Assembly (NCBI RefSeq): GCF_016863515.1
Contig: NZ_BOPA01000028.1
Span: 98,417 to 162,416 of the forward strand
Origin: Micromonospora gifhornensis
GTDB lineage: Bacteria; Actinomycetota; Actinomycetes; Mycobacteriales; Micromonosporaceae
Reading direction: 5' to 3'
Length of the DNA stretch: 64,000 nt
Positions 8,709-16,736 of this stretch are shown piece after piece. A model generated the notes under the pieces. That model was given only the letters and a program-made list of their open reading frames with translations. It did not search any database and had not been told where the DNA came from. The translations under genes and the position numbers were made by a program. How positions within the stretch are numbered: position 1 is the first letter of the stretch; each line of letters opens with the position of its first letter.

Positions 8709-8723
8709 AGCGGATCAGTTCGG

Positions 8724-9158
8724 CTAGCGGTGCAGCGGCCAGACCATCCGGACCTCGGTGCCGATGCCGTCGTCGACGGGGCGTACCTGGAGGTCCTCGA
8801 CGAAACCGGCGAGCAGGGCGAAGCCCACCCCGGTGGTGAGTTCGTCCTCGTTGAGCGACTCGTTTGCCAACTGGTCGGCGTCGAGCGCGGCCAGGCCGAT
8901 ACTCGCCTCGATCGGTGCCCGGTCGACCACCCGCACCGCGTACGTCCCGGAGTCGGACATCTCCACAAGCACCGGTTCGGCCACTCCGTACTGGCGGTGC
9001 AGGGCGACCGCGCGGGTGCACGCCTCACCGATGGCCAGGCGTACCTCGTCGAGCAGATCCTCGCGGACCCCGGCCCGCCGGGCGACCGCCACCCCGACCA
9101 GGCGGGCGGTACGCACGTGCACCGGTGCCGGGGAGAAGGAGAGCCGTACCGTCGCCAT
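8724..9158 (-). CDS. HATPase-type anti-sigma factor, BldG partner
   Basis: This GHKL-fold protein resembles RsbW/SpoIIAB kinases and corresponds in position to SCO3548 (ApgA) in Streptomyces, which binds BldG. The fold is visible in EVRLAIGEACTRAV (N-box region) and in TTGVGFALLAGFVEDLQV (second glycine box). The Mg-binding Asn of the N-box is replaced by Arg (EACTRAV), so kinase activity is doubtful and the protein may act mainly by binding. ATG 9158 overlaps the bldG stop as TGATG, so the two are coupled; a GTG three bases upstream is also possible. In Streptomyces the BldG/SCO3548 pair controls differentiation and antibiotic production; the same role here is inferred from gene order. Confidence 0.88.
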   Translation of the reverse strand: MATVRLSFSPAPVHVRTARLVGVAVARRAGVREDLLDEVRLAIGEACTRAVALHRQYGVAEPVLVEMSDSGTYAVRVVDRAPIEASIGLAALDADQLANESLNEDELTTGVGFALLAGFVEDLQVRPVDDGIGTEVRMVWPLHR

Positions 9159-9499
9159 CACGCGCCAGCGCCGGTCGCCGCTTCGACCGTCGGATGCAGC
9201 GGGAACACCTGGTCCAGCGCGGTGATCCGGAAGATCTTGAGCAGCGGTTCCTTGTCACAGACCAGGGAGAAGGTGCCGTCCGCGGTACGCAGTCGCTTCA
9301 GCGCGCCGACCAGCACGCCCAGCCCGGTGGAGTCGAGAAAGTCGACCCGTCCCAGGTCGACCACCACGTGCCGGGCACCGGAGTCGATCAACTCCAGCAG
9401 CCGCTCGCGCAGCCGAGGGGCGGTGTAGACATCCACCTCACCGCCGACCTCGAGCACCGTGTGCTCCCCCACGGTGCGGGTCGCCAGCGACAGCTCCAT
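9158..9499 (-). CDS. bldG: Anti-anti-sigma factor BldG (STAS domain)
   Basis: A single 113-residue STAS domain with the phosphorylation motif FLDSTGLG; the regulatory serine is S57. The protein aligns from memory with Streptomyces BldG over its whole length (LATRTVGEHTVLEVGGEVD..., LKIFRITALDQVFPLH). The neighbours also match: a HATPase anti-sigma downstream, a divergent DEAD/DEAH helicase, and topA/hppA nearby. In the unphosphorylated state such proteins capture anti-sigma factors and free their sigma factor. GAGGGAGG lies just upstream of the ATG. The divergent helicase begins 133 bases away, so regulatory sites may be shared. Confidence 0.93.
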   Translation of the reverse strand: MELSLATRTVGEHTVLEVGGEVDVYTAPRLRERLLELIDSGARHVVVDLGRVDFLDSTGLGVLVGALKRLRTADGTFSLVCDKEPLLKIFRITALDQVFPLHPTVEAATGAGA

Positions 9500-9632
9500 C
9501 GGTCCTCCCTCGACGCGGCCGTAAGCTCATTGGGCATCTAACCACTACCCCCGAGGCCCCCCGACGACTCACCGGGGGCCGGACTCACCGCATCGGTGGG
9601 TCAATTTCCCATTTCCGAACACCAGTGCGAGA

Positions 9633-12083
9633 GTGCAGGACGTGACCTCGGCAGCCAGCGTATCCGCCGGCCGGGACCGTGAGCCGGGCCCCGCCCCGAT
9701 TCCGGCCGCCGCGCCCGGCGACCTGCTACGCCAGCTGCGGCGACGGCACGCCACCGATCCGGTCACCCATGTCGAACGGGTGCCGTCCCGGGCGGGCACA
9801 CCGGCACCGTGGCCGGGCTGGGCCCCTGAGGAACTGCGCACCGCGTACGCCCGACGCGGGGTCAGCGCGCCCTGGCGGCACCAGGCCGAGGCGGCCGAGC
9901 TGGCCCACGACCGGCGACACGTCGTCGTCGCCACCGGCACCGCCTCCGGCAAGTCGCTGGCGTACCAACTGCCCGCGCTGGCCACCCTGCTCGCCGACCC
10001 CCGCGCCACCGTGCTCTACCTGGCACCGACCAAGGCGCTCGCCGCCGACCAGTTGCGCGCCGTCGCCGAGTTGGAGATCGAGGGCGTACGCCCGGCCTGC
10101 TACGACGGTGACACCCCCCGCGCCGAGCGGGAGTGGATCCGCCGGCATTCCCGGTTCGTGCTGACCAACCCGGACATGCTGCACCACGGCATCCTGCCCG
10201 GCCACGCGCAGTGGTCGGGATTCCTGCGCCGGCTGCGGTACGTGGTGATCGACGAGTGTCACGTCTACCGGGGCGTGTTCGGCTCGCACGTCTCCCACGT
10301 GCTGCGTCGGCTGCGCCGCCAGGGCGCCCGGTACGGCAACACCGCCGGCCCCACGTTCGTGCTGGCCTCGGCGACCTCGGGCGACCCGGCGGCGACCGCC
10401 GGTCGACTGGTCGGCCTGCCGGTGACGGCGGTCACCGAGGACACCTCGCCCCGGGCCGGGGTGACCTTCGCACTCTGGGAGCCGCCGCTGCTGCCCGCCG
10501 AGGCGTCCGGGTCGTCGTCCACCGCCGCGCCCGCGCCGCGCCGCGCTCCGGACGCCCCCCGACCCACCGCGCCCGGCCCCGAGGCCGAGCCGGGCGACCT
10601 CACCCAGGTCCGTCGGTCGGCGCTGCGAGAGACCGCCGACCTGCTCGCGGACAGCGTCGCTGCCGGCGTGCGGACGCTGGCGTTCGTCAGGTCCCGGCGG
10701 GGTGCCGAGGTGGTGGCGACAAGCGCCCGGCGCAGCCTCGACGAGGCGGTGCCCGGACTCGGCGACCGGGTGGCCGCCTACCGCGGCGGCTATCTGCGCG
10801 AGGAACGGCGGGCGCTGGAACGGGCGCTGCTGCACGGCGACCTGCTCGGTCTGGCCTCGACAAACGCTCTGGAGCTGGGCGTCGACCTGGTCGGCCTGGA
10901 CGCGGTGCTGATCTGCGGGTACCCGGGAACCCGGGCGTCGCTGTGGCAGCAGGCCGGCCGGGCCGGACGCTCCGGGCAGGAGGCTCTCGCGGTGCTTGTC
11001 GCGCGGGACGACCCGCTGGACACCTACCTGGTGCACCATCCGGAGGCGCTCTTCGGGACGCCGGTGGAGGCCACCGTGCTCGACCCGGCCAATCCGTACG
11101 TGCTCGGCCCCCAGTTGGCCTGCGCGGCAGCCGAGGCCCCGCTGACCGTCGCCGATCTGGAACTCTTCGGCGACAGCGCGAAGGAGACCGTCGAGGCGCT
11201 TGTCGAGGCGGGTGCGCTGCGGCAGCGCCCGACCGGCTGGTACTGGCGGCACCGGGAACGGCCCGAGGTGGACCTGCGCGGCGAGGGGGGTGCCCCGGTC
11301 TGCGTGGTGGAGGCGGCGACCGGCCGGCTGCTCGGCACCGTCGACGGCGGCTCGTCGCACTTCCTGCTGCACCCCGGCGCGGTCTACCTGCACCAGGGGG
11401 TGTCCTATGTGGTCGACTCCCTCGACCTGGAAGACGGCTGCGCCCTCGTCCACCCCGAGGAGCCGGACTGGTCCACCCACGCGCGGGACGTCACCTCGCT
11501 GTCGGTGGTGTCGGTGCGCTCGTACGTCGACGCCGGGCCGGTCGGGCTGTTCCTCGGCGAGGTGGACGTGACCAGCCAGGTGGTGTCGTACCAGCGGCGA
11601 CGCATCGCCACCGGCGAGGTGATCGACACCCGGCCGCTGGACCTGCCGACCCGGGAGCTGCGTACCGTCGCGGTCTGGTTCACCCTCTCGCCGGAGTCGC
11701 TGGCCGAGGCGGGCGTGGATCCGGCCGACGTGCCGGGGGCGCTGCACGCCGCCGAGCACGCCGCGATCGGGTTGCTGCCGCTGCTGGCCACCTGCGACCG
11801 TTGGGACATCGGTGGGCTGTCCACCGCGGTACATCCGGACACCGAGGCGCCGACGGTCTTCGTCTACGACGGTCACCCCGGTGGGGCGGGTTTCGCGGAG
11901 CGGGCGTACGGCACCGCCGCCGCCTGGCTCCAGGCCACCCGCGACGCCATCGACGAGTGCGGCTGCGAGGCCGGTTGTCCGTCCTGCGTGCAGTCACCCA
12001 AGTGCGGCAACGGCAACAACCCGCTGTCCAAGCCGGGCGCCGTCCGGGTGCTCGACGTGGTGCTGAACAACCTGCCGCACTGA
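9633..12083 (+). CDS. DEAD/DEAH-box helicase with DUF1998 C-terminal domain (YprA/MrfA-like)
   Basis: The 816-residue superfamily 2 helicase has a Q-box-like WRHQAEA, Walker A ATGTASGKS, motif Ib APTKALAADQ, Walker B VIDECHVYRG (a DECH box), SAT motif VLASATSG, and motif VI QQAGRAGRSGQ. The C-terminal region ends in a four-cysteine DUF1998 cluster, CGCEAGCPSCVQSPKCGNGN, probably a zinc site. This layout is that of B. subtilis YprA/MrfA, which repairs DNA damaged by mitomycin C; a DNA repair role here is inference. A Pro/Ala-rich insert of about 40 residues lies between the two RecA-like halves. The start is GTG 9633, with GTG 9642 also possible; neither has a strong ribosome site. It is divergent from bldG, as in Streptomyces. 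Confidence 0.93.
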   Translation: MQDVTSAASVSAGRDREPGPAPIPAAAPGDLLRQLRRRHATDPVTHVERVPSRAGTPAPWPGWAPEELRTAYARRGVSAPWRHQAEAAELAHDRRHVVVATGTASGKSLAYQLPALATLLADPRATVLYLAPTKALAADQLRAVAELEIEGVRPACYDGDTPRAEREWIRRHSRFVLTNPDMLHHGILPGHAQWSGFLRRLRYVVIDECHVYRGVFGSHVSHVLRRLRRQGARYGNTAGPTFVLASATSGDPAATAGRLVGLPVTAVTEDTSPRAGVTFALWEPPLLPAEASGSSSTAAPAPRRAPDAPRPTAPGPEAEPGDLTQVRRSALRETADLLADSVAAGVRTLAFVRSRRGAEVVATSARRSLDEAVPGLGDRVAAYRGGYLREERRALERALLHGDLLGLASTNALELGVDLVGLDAVLICGYPGTRASLWQQAGRAGRSGQEALAVLVARDDPLDTYLVHHPEALFGTPVEATVLDPANPYVLGPQLACAAAEAPLTVADLELFGDSAKETVEALVEAGALRQRPTGWYWRHRERPEVDLRGEGGAPVCVVEAATGRLLGTVDGGSSHFLLHPGAVYLHQGVSYVVDSLDLEDGCALVHPEEPDWSTHARDVTSLSVVSVRSYVDAGPVGLFLGEVDVTSQVVSYQRRRIATGEVIDTRPLDLPTRELRTVAVWFTLSPESLAEAGVDPADVPGALHAAEHAAIGLLPLLATCDRWDIGGLSTAVHPDTEAPTVFVYDGHPGGAGFAERAYGTAAAWLQATRDAIDECGCEAGCPSCVQSPKCGNGNNPLSKPGAVRVLDVVLNNLPH

Positions 12084-12214
12084 CATCAGGCATAAAACCC
12101 CGGGCGTACGGGCAAGAACGGTGGGAGCGCTTCCATCGAAGCTCGTTGGGCTGTGCTCGCCGTTCGCTTTGCTGTTCGCTGTTCGCTGTTTGCCCGCGTA
12201 CGTGAGGAGGGGCC

Positions 12215-12421
12215 GTGGCCGACACCATCGCCGAGACCGTCGACCTGCTCTACACCATCGACCAGGAGAAGCTCAGCGTCGATCAGCAGATCGCCCTGAG
12301 CACGGCGCTCGCCACCCTGGCGCAGGCCGAGCGGCTGGATCAGATCAACGAACGGCTGCGCAGCATCCAGCAGCTGCTCACCAACGCGACGCACCGGTCG
12401 ACCGTCGACGGGATTCGCTGA
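12215..12421 (+). CDS. Small conserved hypothetical protein, 68 aa
   Basis: A 68-residue acidic, helical protein (MADTIAETVDLLYTIDQEKL...) without cysteines, signal or membrane segment. Its heptad-like pattern in 'LATLAQAERLDQINERLRSIQQLL' suggests a coiled coil or helical hairpin. The GTG start has a strong site, GAGGAGGGG, five bases upstream, which is the main reason for calling it. I know no function. The 45 bases before that site contain the repeated unit GTTCGCT/TGTTCGC four to five times (about 12164-12192), of unknown meaning. Confidence 0.7.
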   Translation: MADTIAETVDLLYTIDQEKLSVDQQIALSTALATLAQAERLDQINERLRSIQQLLTNATHRSTVDGIR

Positions 12422-12512
12422 GTCACCCCTCAGCGCGTCCGCATCGCGCCCACTCGATGTCGCCGTTGCCGGGCTGTGCGACACTCCGGCGCATCACAGT
12501 TGAGGAGACTTC

Positions 12513-13091
12513 ATGCAGCTCGACAGCCTGCAGTCGCAGCACCAGTTCCACGTCCGCCAGCGCATCCGCCTCATGGTCAACCAGTACGAGGTCCACAGCG
12601 TGGCCCCGGACGGCACCGAGGGCGGCCTGCTGGCGTTCGCCCAGCAGAAGCGGCTCGCCTTCAAGGAGCAGGTGACGATCTACACCGACGACTCGAAGCA
12701 GCATCCGCTGCTCGGGTTCAAGGCCCGCCAGCGCCTCGACCTCGCCGCCACGTACGACGTCACCGACCACGCCGGCAACCCGATCGGCCTGTTCCGCAAG
12801 GACTTCGCGCAGTCGCTGCTCCGGTCCACCTGGCACGTCGAGCAGGCGGGCCTGCCCGCCGTCACCGGCCAGGAGCGCAGCATGCCGGTGGCCCTGCTGC
12901 GCCGCTTCGTCGACTCGCTGTCCTGGCTGCCGTACCACTTCGACTTCGTCGCCGGGGGCCAGCCGGTCTTCTCGGTGATCAAGAAGTGGGGTCTGCGCGA
13001 CCGTTACGTGGTGGAGATCCAGCACCCGCAGATCGACCGTCGCCTGGTGATCGCCATGGCGATCGCGCTGGACGCCCTCCAGAGCCGCTGA
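12513..13091 (+). CDS. LURP-one-related (Tubby-like fold) protein
   Basis: The 192-residue protein matches the LURP-one-related family, a 12-strand beta-barrel around a central helix like Tubby and scramblases. Visible features are FHVRQRIRLMVNQYEV, LLAFAQQKRLAFKEQVTIYTD, and the late helix VFSVIKKWGLRDRYVVEI. The members' biochemical role is unknown in bacteria; membrane-lipid binding is only a suggestion from the fold. The ATG is preceded by GAGGAG seven bases upstream. It is soluble and lacks a signal peptide. It stands alone after the small gene at 12215, with a 91-base gap that probably carries its own promoter. Confidence 0.82.
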   Translation: MQLDSLQSQHQFHVRQRIRLMVNQYEVHSVAPDGTEGGLLAFAQQKRLAFKEQVTIYTDDSKQHPLLGFKARQRLDLAATYDVTDHAGNPIGLFRKDFAQSLLRSTWHVEQAGLPAVTGQERSMPVALLRRFVDSLSWLPYHFDFVAGGQPVFSVIKKWGLRDRYVVEIQHPQIDRRLVIAMAIALDALQSR

Positions 13092-13275
13092 CCCGTTTAC
13101 CGGGGCGGCTCCTTCGCCGCGCACAGTCCCGGGCGATCTGCCCGGTCCCGCCTGCGCACCGACGGAGTCGCCTCGGCACCCGCCCCGTCGTGCCTCGGCG
13201 AGGTTGCCGCTTGATCCTCATGTTGGTTGAGCCCTGAGGATCGTCGCGTCAGCCAGGTGGCGATCAACGGGAGCG

Positions 13276-13695
13276 ATGATGGACCTCGACAATCCGGTGC
13301 TCAAGCTGTGCCAGGACGGGATGCGGGCGGAGGCGGAGGGCCGACCGGCCGACGCGCGGGCGTTGTTCGAACAGGCCTGGTCCAGGCGTACCGACAGCTA
13401 CGACGCCTGCGTGGCGGCGCACTACCTGGCCCGGCAACAGGACGACCCCGAGGAGGTCCTGCGCTGGAACCAGGAGGCCCTGCGGCAGGCCGACGCCGTC
13501 GGTGACACCGCAGTCAGCGCCCTGTACCCGTCGCTGCACGTGAGCGTGGCCTTGGCGCACGAACGGTTGGGCGATCCCGGTGCCGCACGCACCTCCTTCG
13601 AACGAGCCGCCGAACACTTCGCCGCGTTGCCGGCAGGCGAGTACGGCAACCAACTCCGTACGGCCATCACCGACGGTCTCAGCCGGTTGAGCTGA
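13276..13695 (+). CDS. TPR-like protein, 139 aa
   Basis: The sequence is a chain of amphipathic helix pairs typical of tetratricopeptide repeats: 'AEAEGRPADARALFEQAW', 'AHYLARQQDDPEEVLRWNQEALRQAD', 'ALAHERLGDPGAARTSFERAAEHF', each with the small-residue positions of a TPR. About three repeats fill the protein, so it probably acts as a binding scaffold. It has no signal peptide. Two adjacent ATGs (13276 and 13279) can serve as start; GGGAG lies just upstream and spacing slightly favours the second. It is convergent with the Tad operon. No partner is evident. Confidence 0.75.
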   Translation: MMDLDNPVLKLCQDGMRAEAEGRPADARALFEQAWSRRTDSYDACVAAHYLARQQDDPEEVLRWNQEALRQADAVGDTAVSALYPSLHVSVALAHERLGDPGAARTSFERAAEHFAALPAGEYGNQLRTAITDGLSRLS

Positions 13696-13788
13696 CCCCT
13701 CCCCCAGCCTGCGATCGTGGCTTCCGCAGGCTGTTCGCGCTGGCGGCTGGCTGGCCTGGCAGCAGGATGGTCGTCGGCGTGTTGGTGA

Positions 13789-14142
13789 TCAGCCGCGCAG
13801 CGGTCCGGCTCGGGAGGTCACCGTGGCGACCCGGCGCAGCCCGGGCAGCGGCTCCACGGTCAGCTCGGCGGTGACCAGGACGTCCAGCCCGTCGAGGTGA
13901 CACCGCACCAACCGGGCACCGTTCGCGGCGACGATCTCGGCAGCCCGGCTGCACACCGTCGGCTCGTCCTGCAGGGCCCGGGCGGCACCGGCCAAGGCAC
14001 CGAAGTCGGCGGCCACCCGGGCCTGTTGGCGAGCCATCCGGGCGGCACCGACGCCGGCACCGAACAGGCCGGCCAGGACGAACACCAGCCCCGCCGCCAA
14101 GAGGCAGATGGTGGCCCCGCCACGATCCCGGTCGGTCCTCAC
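13789..14142 (-). CDS. TadE-like pseudopilin (Rv3654c family)
   Basis: A 117-residue protein with one N-terminal hydrophobic helix (GGATICLLAAGLVFVLAGLFGAG), the shape of TadE/TadG-type minor pilins. After it comes a short soluble region with two cysteines (VCSRAAE and VRCHL) that may pair outside the cell. Its GTG overlaps the previous gene's stop as GTGA (14139-14142). It is the last gene of the seven-gene pilus operon and corresponds to Rv3654c of M. tuberculosis by order. The role in assembly is inferred. Confidence 0.8.
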   Translation of the reverse strand: MRTDRDRGGATICLLAAGLVFVLAGLFGAGVGAARMARQQARVAADFGALAGAARALQDEPTVCSRAAEIVAANGARLVRCHLDGLDVLVTAELTVEPLPGLRRVATVTSRAGPLRG

Positions 14143-14507
14143 GACTGCGGCTCCGGTACGCCCGGCTCGGCGACCGCCACGGCCCCACCCACCACGGTGA
14201 TCACCGGAAGGTCACCGCCGAGAACCCGTACCGGGGCGCGGACCGTCGTACGGATCAGATCGCCCTCCACCACCACGGTGACCGACGCACCCGGTGGGGC
14301 GTACCGGTTGCCGGCGCGTGTGCCGTCCTCGCCCCGGGAGGCGGCCAGCGCCGCCTCCCGGGCCGCATCCAGACAGGCCGACCTGGTGCCGACCGCGTTG
14401 ACGGCAGTCAGGCCGGTGAGCAGGAACAGCAGCAGCGCCGGCAGACCGGCCGCCATCTCGGCGGTGAACGAGCCTCGGTCACGACCGGCCAGCCGGCGCC
14501 CGGTCAC
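14139..14507 (-). CDS. TadE-family type IV pilus minor pilin (Rv3655c family)
   Basis: The 122-residue product begins MTGRRLAGRDRGSFTAEMAAGLPALLLFLLTGL. The G-SFTAE segment is the class III prepilin cleavage-like site: a glycine, then a residue set with glutamate at +5, then a hydrophobic helix. TadE proteins are processed this way in the Tad/Flp system. The rest is a small beta-rich extracytoplasmic domain. It starts with GTG overlapping the upstream stop as GTGA, and its own end overlaps the next gene the same way, so translation is coupled. It corresponds to Rv3655c by position. Confidence 0.83.
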   Translation of the reverse strand: MTGRRLAGRDRGSFTAEMAAGLPALLLFLLTGLTAVNAVGTRSACLDAAREAALAASRGEDGTRAGNRYAPPGASVTVVVEGDLIRTTVRAPVRVLGGDLPVITVVGGAVAVAEPGVPEPQS

Positions 14508-14671
14508 TTCAGCGCCCGGTCGATGACAGCCGCCAACGCCGACTGCACACTGTCGGAGGTCAGTACCTTGAGCAGGATGCCGCCGAAGGCCACTGCCGCG
14601 AGCGTCCCGACGGCGTACTCGGCGGTGTTCATGCCGGCGTCCCCGCGCAGGCGGGCGAGCATTTTGCGCAC
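14504..14671 (-). CDS. DUF4244 protein, probable Flp-type major pilin (Rv3656c family)
   Basis: Only 55 residues from GTG 14671 (ATG 14662 is the alternative). The sequence DAGMNTAEYAVGTLAAVAFGGILLKVL has the Flp-pilin pattern: a short basic leader, G-M-N-T-A-E-Y-A with Glu and Tyr after the probable cleavage site, then one hydrophobic helix. This is the DUF4244 family that stands in for Flp in actinobacterial Tad loci. GAAGGGA lies 8 bases before GTG. A longer in-frame reading to 14767 overlaps the upstream gene and has no pilin features, so it was rejected. It corresponds to Rv3656c. Confidence 0.87.
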   Translation of the reverse strand: MRKMLARLRGDAGMNTAEYAVGTLAAVAFGGILLKVLTSDSVQSALAAVIDRALK

Positions 14672-14694
14672 TTGGTCGTCCCTTCTCGATGGAT

Positions 14695-15459
14695 TCACAG
14701 CACGTCGCCGAGCACGGCGACGATCACCGGCACCAGGCCGGCGAGAATGAAGGCGGGCAGGAAGCACAGGCCCAGGGGCAGCACGATCAGCACACCCGAG
14801 CGGCGCGCGGCCGCCTCGATCGTGGTGACCCGGTCGGCGCGCAGGTCATCGGCGAGTCGCACCAGGGCCCCGGCCAGGGCGGCCCCGCTGCTTGCCGAGC
14901 GAACGGCGGCGGTGGCGATCCGCTGCCCGCCCGGCACCTCCGCCAGATGCGCCCAGGCCTCCTGCGGCAGCCCGCCGAGTTGCAGCGTCCGACCGACCCG
15001 CCGGAGTCGGTCGGCCAACGGGCCGCCGAGCGCGTCGGCCACCGCGATCACCGAACGCTCCACCGGTGCGCCGGCCCGCAGGGTCGCCGCCATCAGATCG
15101 GCGGCCAACGGCAGATCCGCGGCGGCCCGCAGCCGCCGGTTCCGGACGGCGGGCGGCTCGATCCGCCGCAGCTGCCGATCCAGCAGCACCGCGGTGACCA
15201 GCGCCGCCACCACGCCCGGCCATCCCTCGACCAGTACCGCCACGGCCACCCCGGCCAGGGCGGCGGCCAGGCGGATGCGGTCCAGTCGCCGGCTGGTGGG
15301 TGTACGGGCGGATTCGCCAACGGGTGCCCGGTCGACGGTGGCGGGGTCGTGACCGGTCAACCGGCGTAGTCGTCGCCGGGGTCGGCGTCGGCTGACGGCC
15401 ATCACGGCGAGCAATGCGGCGCAGGCCAGGCAACCTGCTGCCAGGGCGGTACCTGACAT
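14695..15459 (-). CDS. tadC: Type II secretion system F family protein (TadC-like, Rv3657c)
   Basis: This inner-membrane platform protein of the Tad pilus machine has an N-terminal helix (MSGTALAAGCLACAALLAVMAV), a hydrophobic pair near LAAALAGVAVAVLVEGWPGVVAALVTAVLL, the cytoplasmic T2SSF domain, and a C-terminal membrane segment (VLIVLPLGLCFLPAFILAGLVPVIVAVLG). Residues such as ADLMAATLRAGAPVERSV and GGLPQEAWAHLAEVPGG are typical of the F domain. At 254 residues it is normal for the family. ATG 15459 overlaps the tadB stop as TGATG. The in-frame extension to 15543 lies inside tadB and was dropped. Confidence 0.88.
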   Translation of the reverse strand: MSGTALAAGCLACAALLAVMAVSRRRPRRRLRRLTGHDPATVDRAPVGESARTPTSRRLDRIRLAAALAGVAVAVLVEGWPGVVAALVTAVLLDRQLRRIEPPAVRNRRLRAAADLPLAADLMAATLRAGAPVERSVIAVADALGGPLADRLRRVGRTLQLGGLPQEAWAHLAEVPGGQRIATAAVRSASSGAALAGALVRLADDLRADRVTTIEAAARRSGVLIVLPLGLCFLPAFILAGLVPVIVAVLGDVL

Positions 15460-16736
15460 CAGCTTCCTCCGTCCGGCACCGTGCCGAGGCGGTCCGCCCA
15501 GAGCAGCCCGACCACCTGTAAGGCGATGGCAGTGACTGCGCACGCGCCACCGATCGGGGTGTGCAGCAGAACCTGAAGCGGGTCAGCTCCGATGCCGTAG
15601 CCCAGGGCGATGCCGCCCAACGGCAGGGCAGCCAACAGCCAGGCCGTCGCGCGAGCTCCGGCCGCTTGCGCGGCAGCGGCGGCCACTGCCCGATCGGCCG
15701 AGCGGGCGTCTGCTTCGATCCGCTCGATCAGGTCGGCCAGCGGTGCCCCCGTACGATCCGCGAGCCGCACCGCCGCCTGGGCCAACTGGCCGGGACGGTC
15801 CGGCGCAGCGAGGCGGCCAGCCGACTCGGAGAGATCACCCGTCGAGGTGCTGCTTCCAGGCAGCACCGGGTCAGGCAACGCCGGCTTGTCCAGGCGCTGT
15901 ACCCTTGCCGTCTGCCCGGTCGCCGATGCCGCCAACTCCCGACGGACTGTCGACACCGGGCGGACGAGCCCCAATGCCTCTGCCGCAACCGGCACCGGCA
16001 GCCCGGCCCTCAGGTCCGCCGCGAGCGCGCACAGCTGGTCCAGTCGTTCCCGCCGTACCCGAACCCGGAGCACCGCCGCGCCACGCCGGTGCCACGCCCG
16101 CACGCCCAGCGCCCCGTACCCGCCGCAGGCGACCGCCGCCACCGGCCCGGCGAGCAGTCCGGCGACCCCGGAGCCGAGCAGCAGAAGAAGGAGCAGATAG
16201 CGCGGCGGCAAGGTCGGCCAGCGGGACGCTCCGGTGGTGTCCGCCCGCATCGCCGCCGCCCGGCTCAGCGGGCTCGACCGGCTCGGCGGGCCCGACACCG
16301 GCCGCGTCGGCGGATTCGACACCGGCCAGATCGGCGGGCTCGACCCCGGCCGCAACCCGCGCTCGGAGTCATCGTCCGTCGGGCAAGCAGGTCCCAGGTC
16401 GGAGCCGATCGGCACGAAGGGCGTACGGCTTGAGGTCGGCGGACGCCGGCTTCCACGCCATTGCGGCGGCCGGGTCGAGGCCGATGGTCCGGTGGTCGAT
16501 GCGCGGGCAACGGCCCGCTCGCGTACGGCGCAATCGACACCGGCGGGTCGCAGCACGGATGGCTGCGTCATCGGCGCGTCGTCGGCCTTGCGCAGGGCGA
16601 CGATCCAGTCGACGAGCGCCTCGTCGCCGTCCACCCGGCGCGAGCGAAGCTTCCGGACCACCACCTTGCGAACCGGTAGCGCCACGACGGTGATCAGGCC
16701 CAGCAGCGCCGGCATCCACCAGGACAGGCCGCTCAT
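15459..16736 (-). CDS. tadB: Type II secretion system F family protein (TadB-like, Rv3658c) with long linker
   Basis: The 425-residue partner of TadC starts with a membrane helix (LSWWMPALLGLITVVALPV) and ends with the F domain and two membrane segments (ATAWLLAALPLGGIALGYGIG and GACAVTAIALQVVGLLWA). Between the first helix and a second hydrophobic block (YLLLLLLLGSGVAGLLAGPVAAV) lies a disordered stretch of about 120 residues rich in Ser, Pro, Thr and Arg. Most TadB proteins are near 300 residues, so this linker is unusual. Part of it is encoded by degenerate tandem repeats at about 16268-16350 (SNPPTRPVSGPPSRSSP). The start overlaps the tadA stop as ATGA. Confidence 0.86.
   Translation of the reverse strand: MSGLSWWMPALLGLITVVALPVRKVVVRKLRSRRVDGDEALVDWIVALRKADDAPMTQPSVLRPAGVDCAVRERAVARASTTGPSASTRPPQWRGSRRPPTSSRTPFVPIGSDLGPACPTDDDSERGLRPGSSPPIWPVSNPPTRPVSGPPSRSSPLSRAAAMRADTTGASRWPTLPPRYLLLLLLLGSGVAGLLAGPVAAVACGGYGALGVRAWHRRGAAVLRVRVRRERLDQLCALAADLRAGLPVPVAAEALGLVRPVSTVRRELAASATGQTARVQRLDKPALPDPVLPGSSTSTGDLSESAGRLAAPDRPGQLAQAAVRLADRTGAPLADLIERIEADARSADRAVAAAAAQAAGARATAWLLAALPLGGIALGYGIGADPLQVLLHTPIGGACAVTAIALQVVGLLWADRLGTVPDGGS

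Noticed and set aside
10133..12205. A second + strand open frame within the helicase gene.
   Set aside because: Out of frame with the helicase, Arg/Gly/Pro-rich, with no motif; a shadow.
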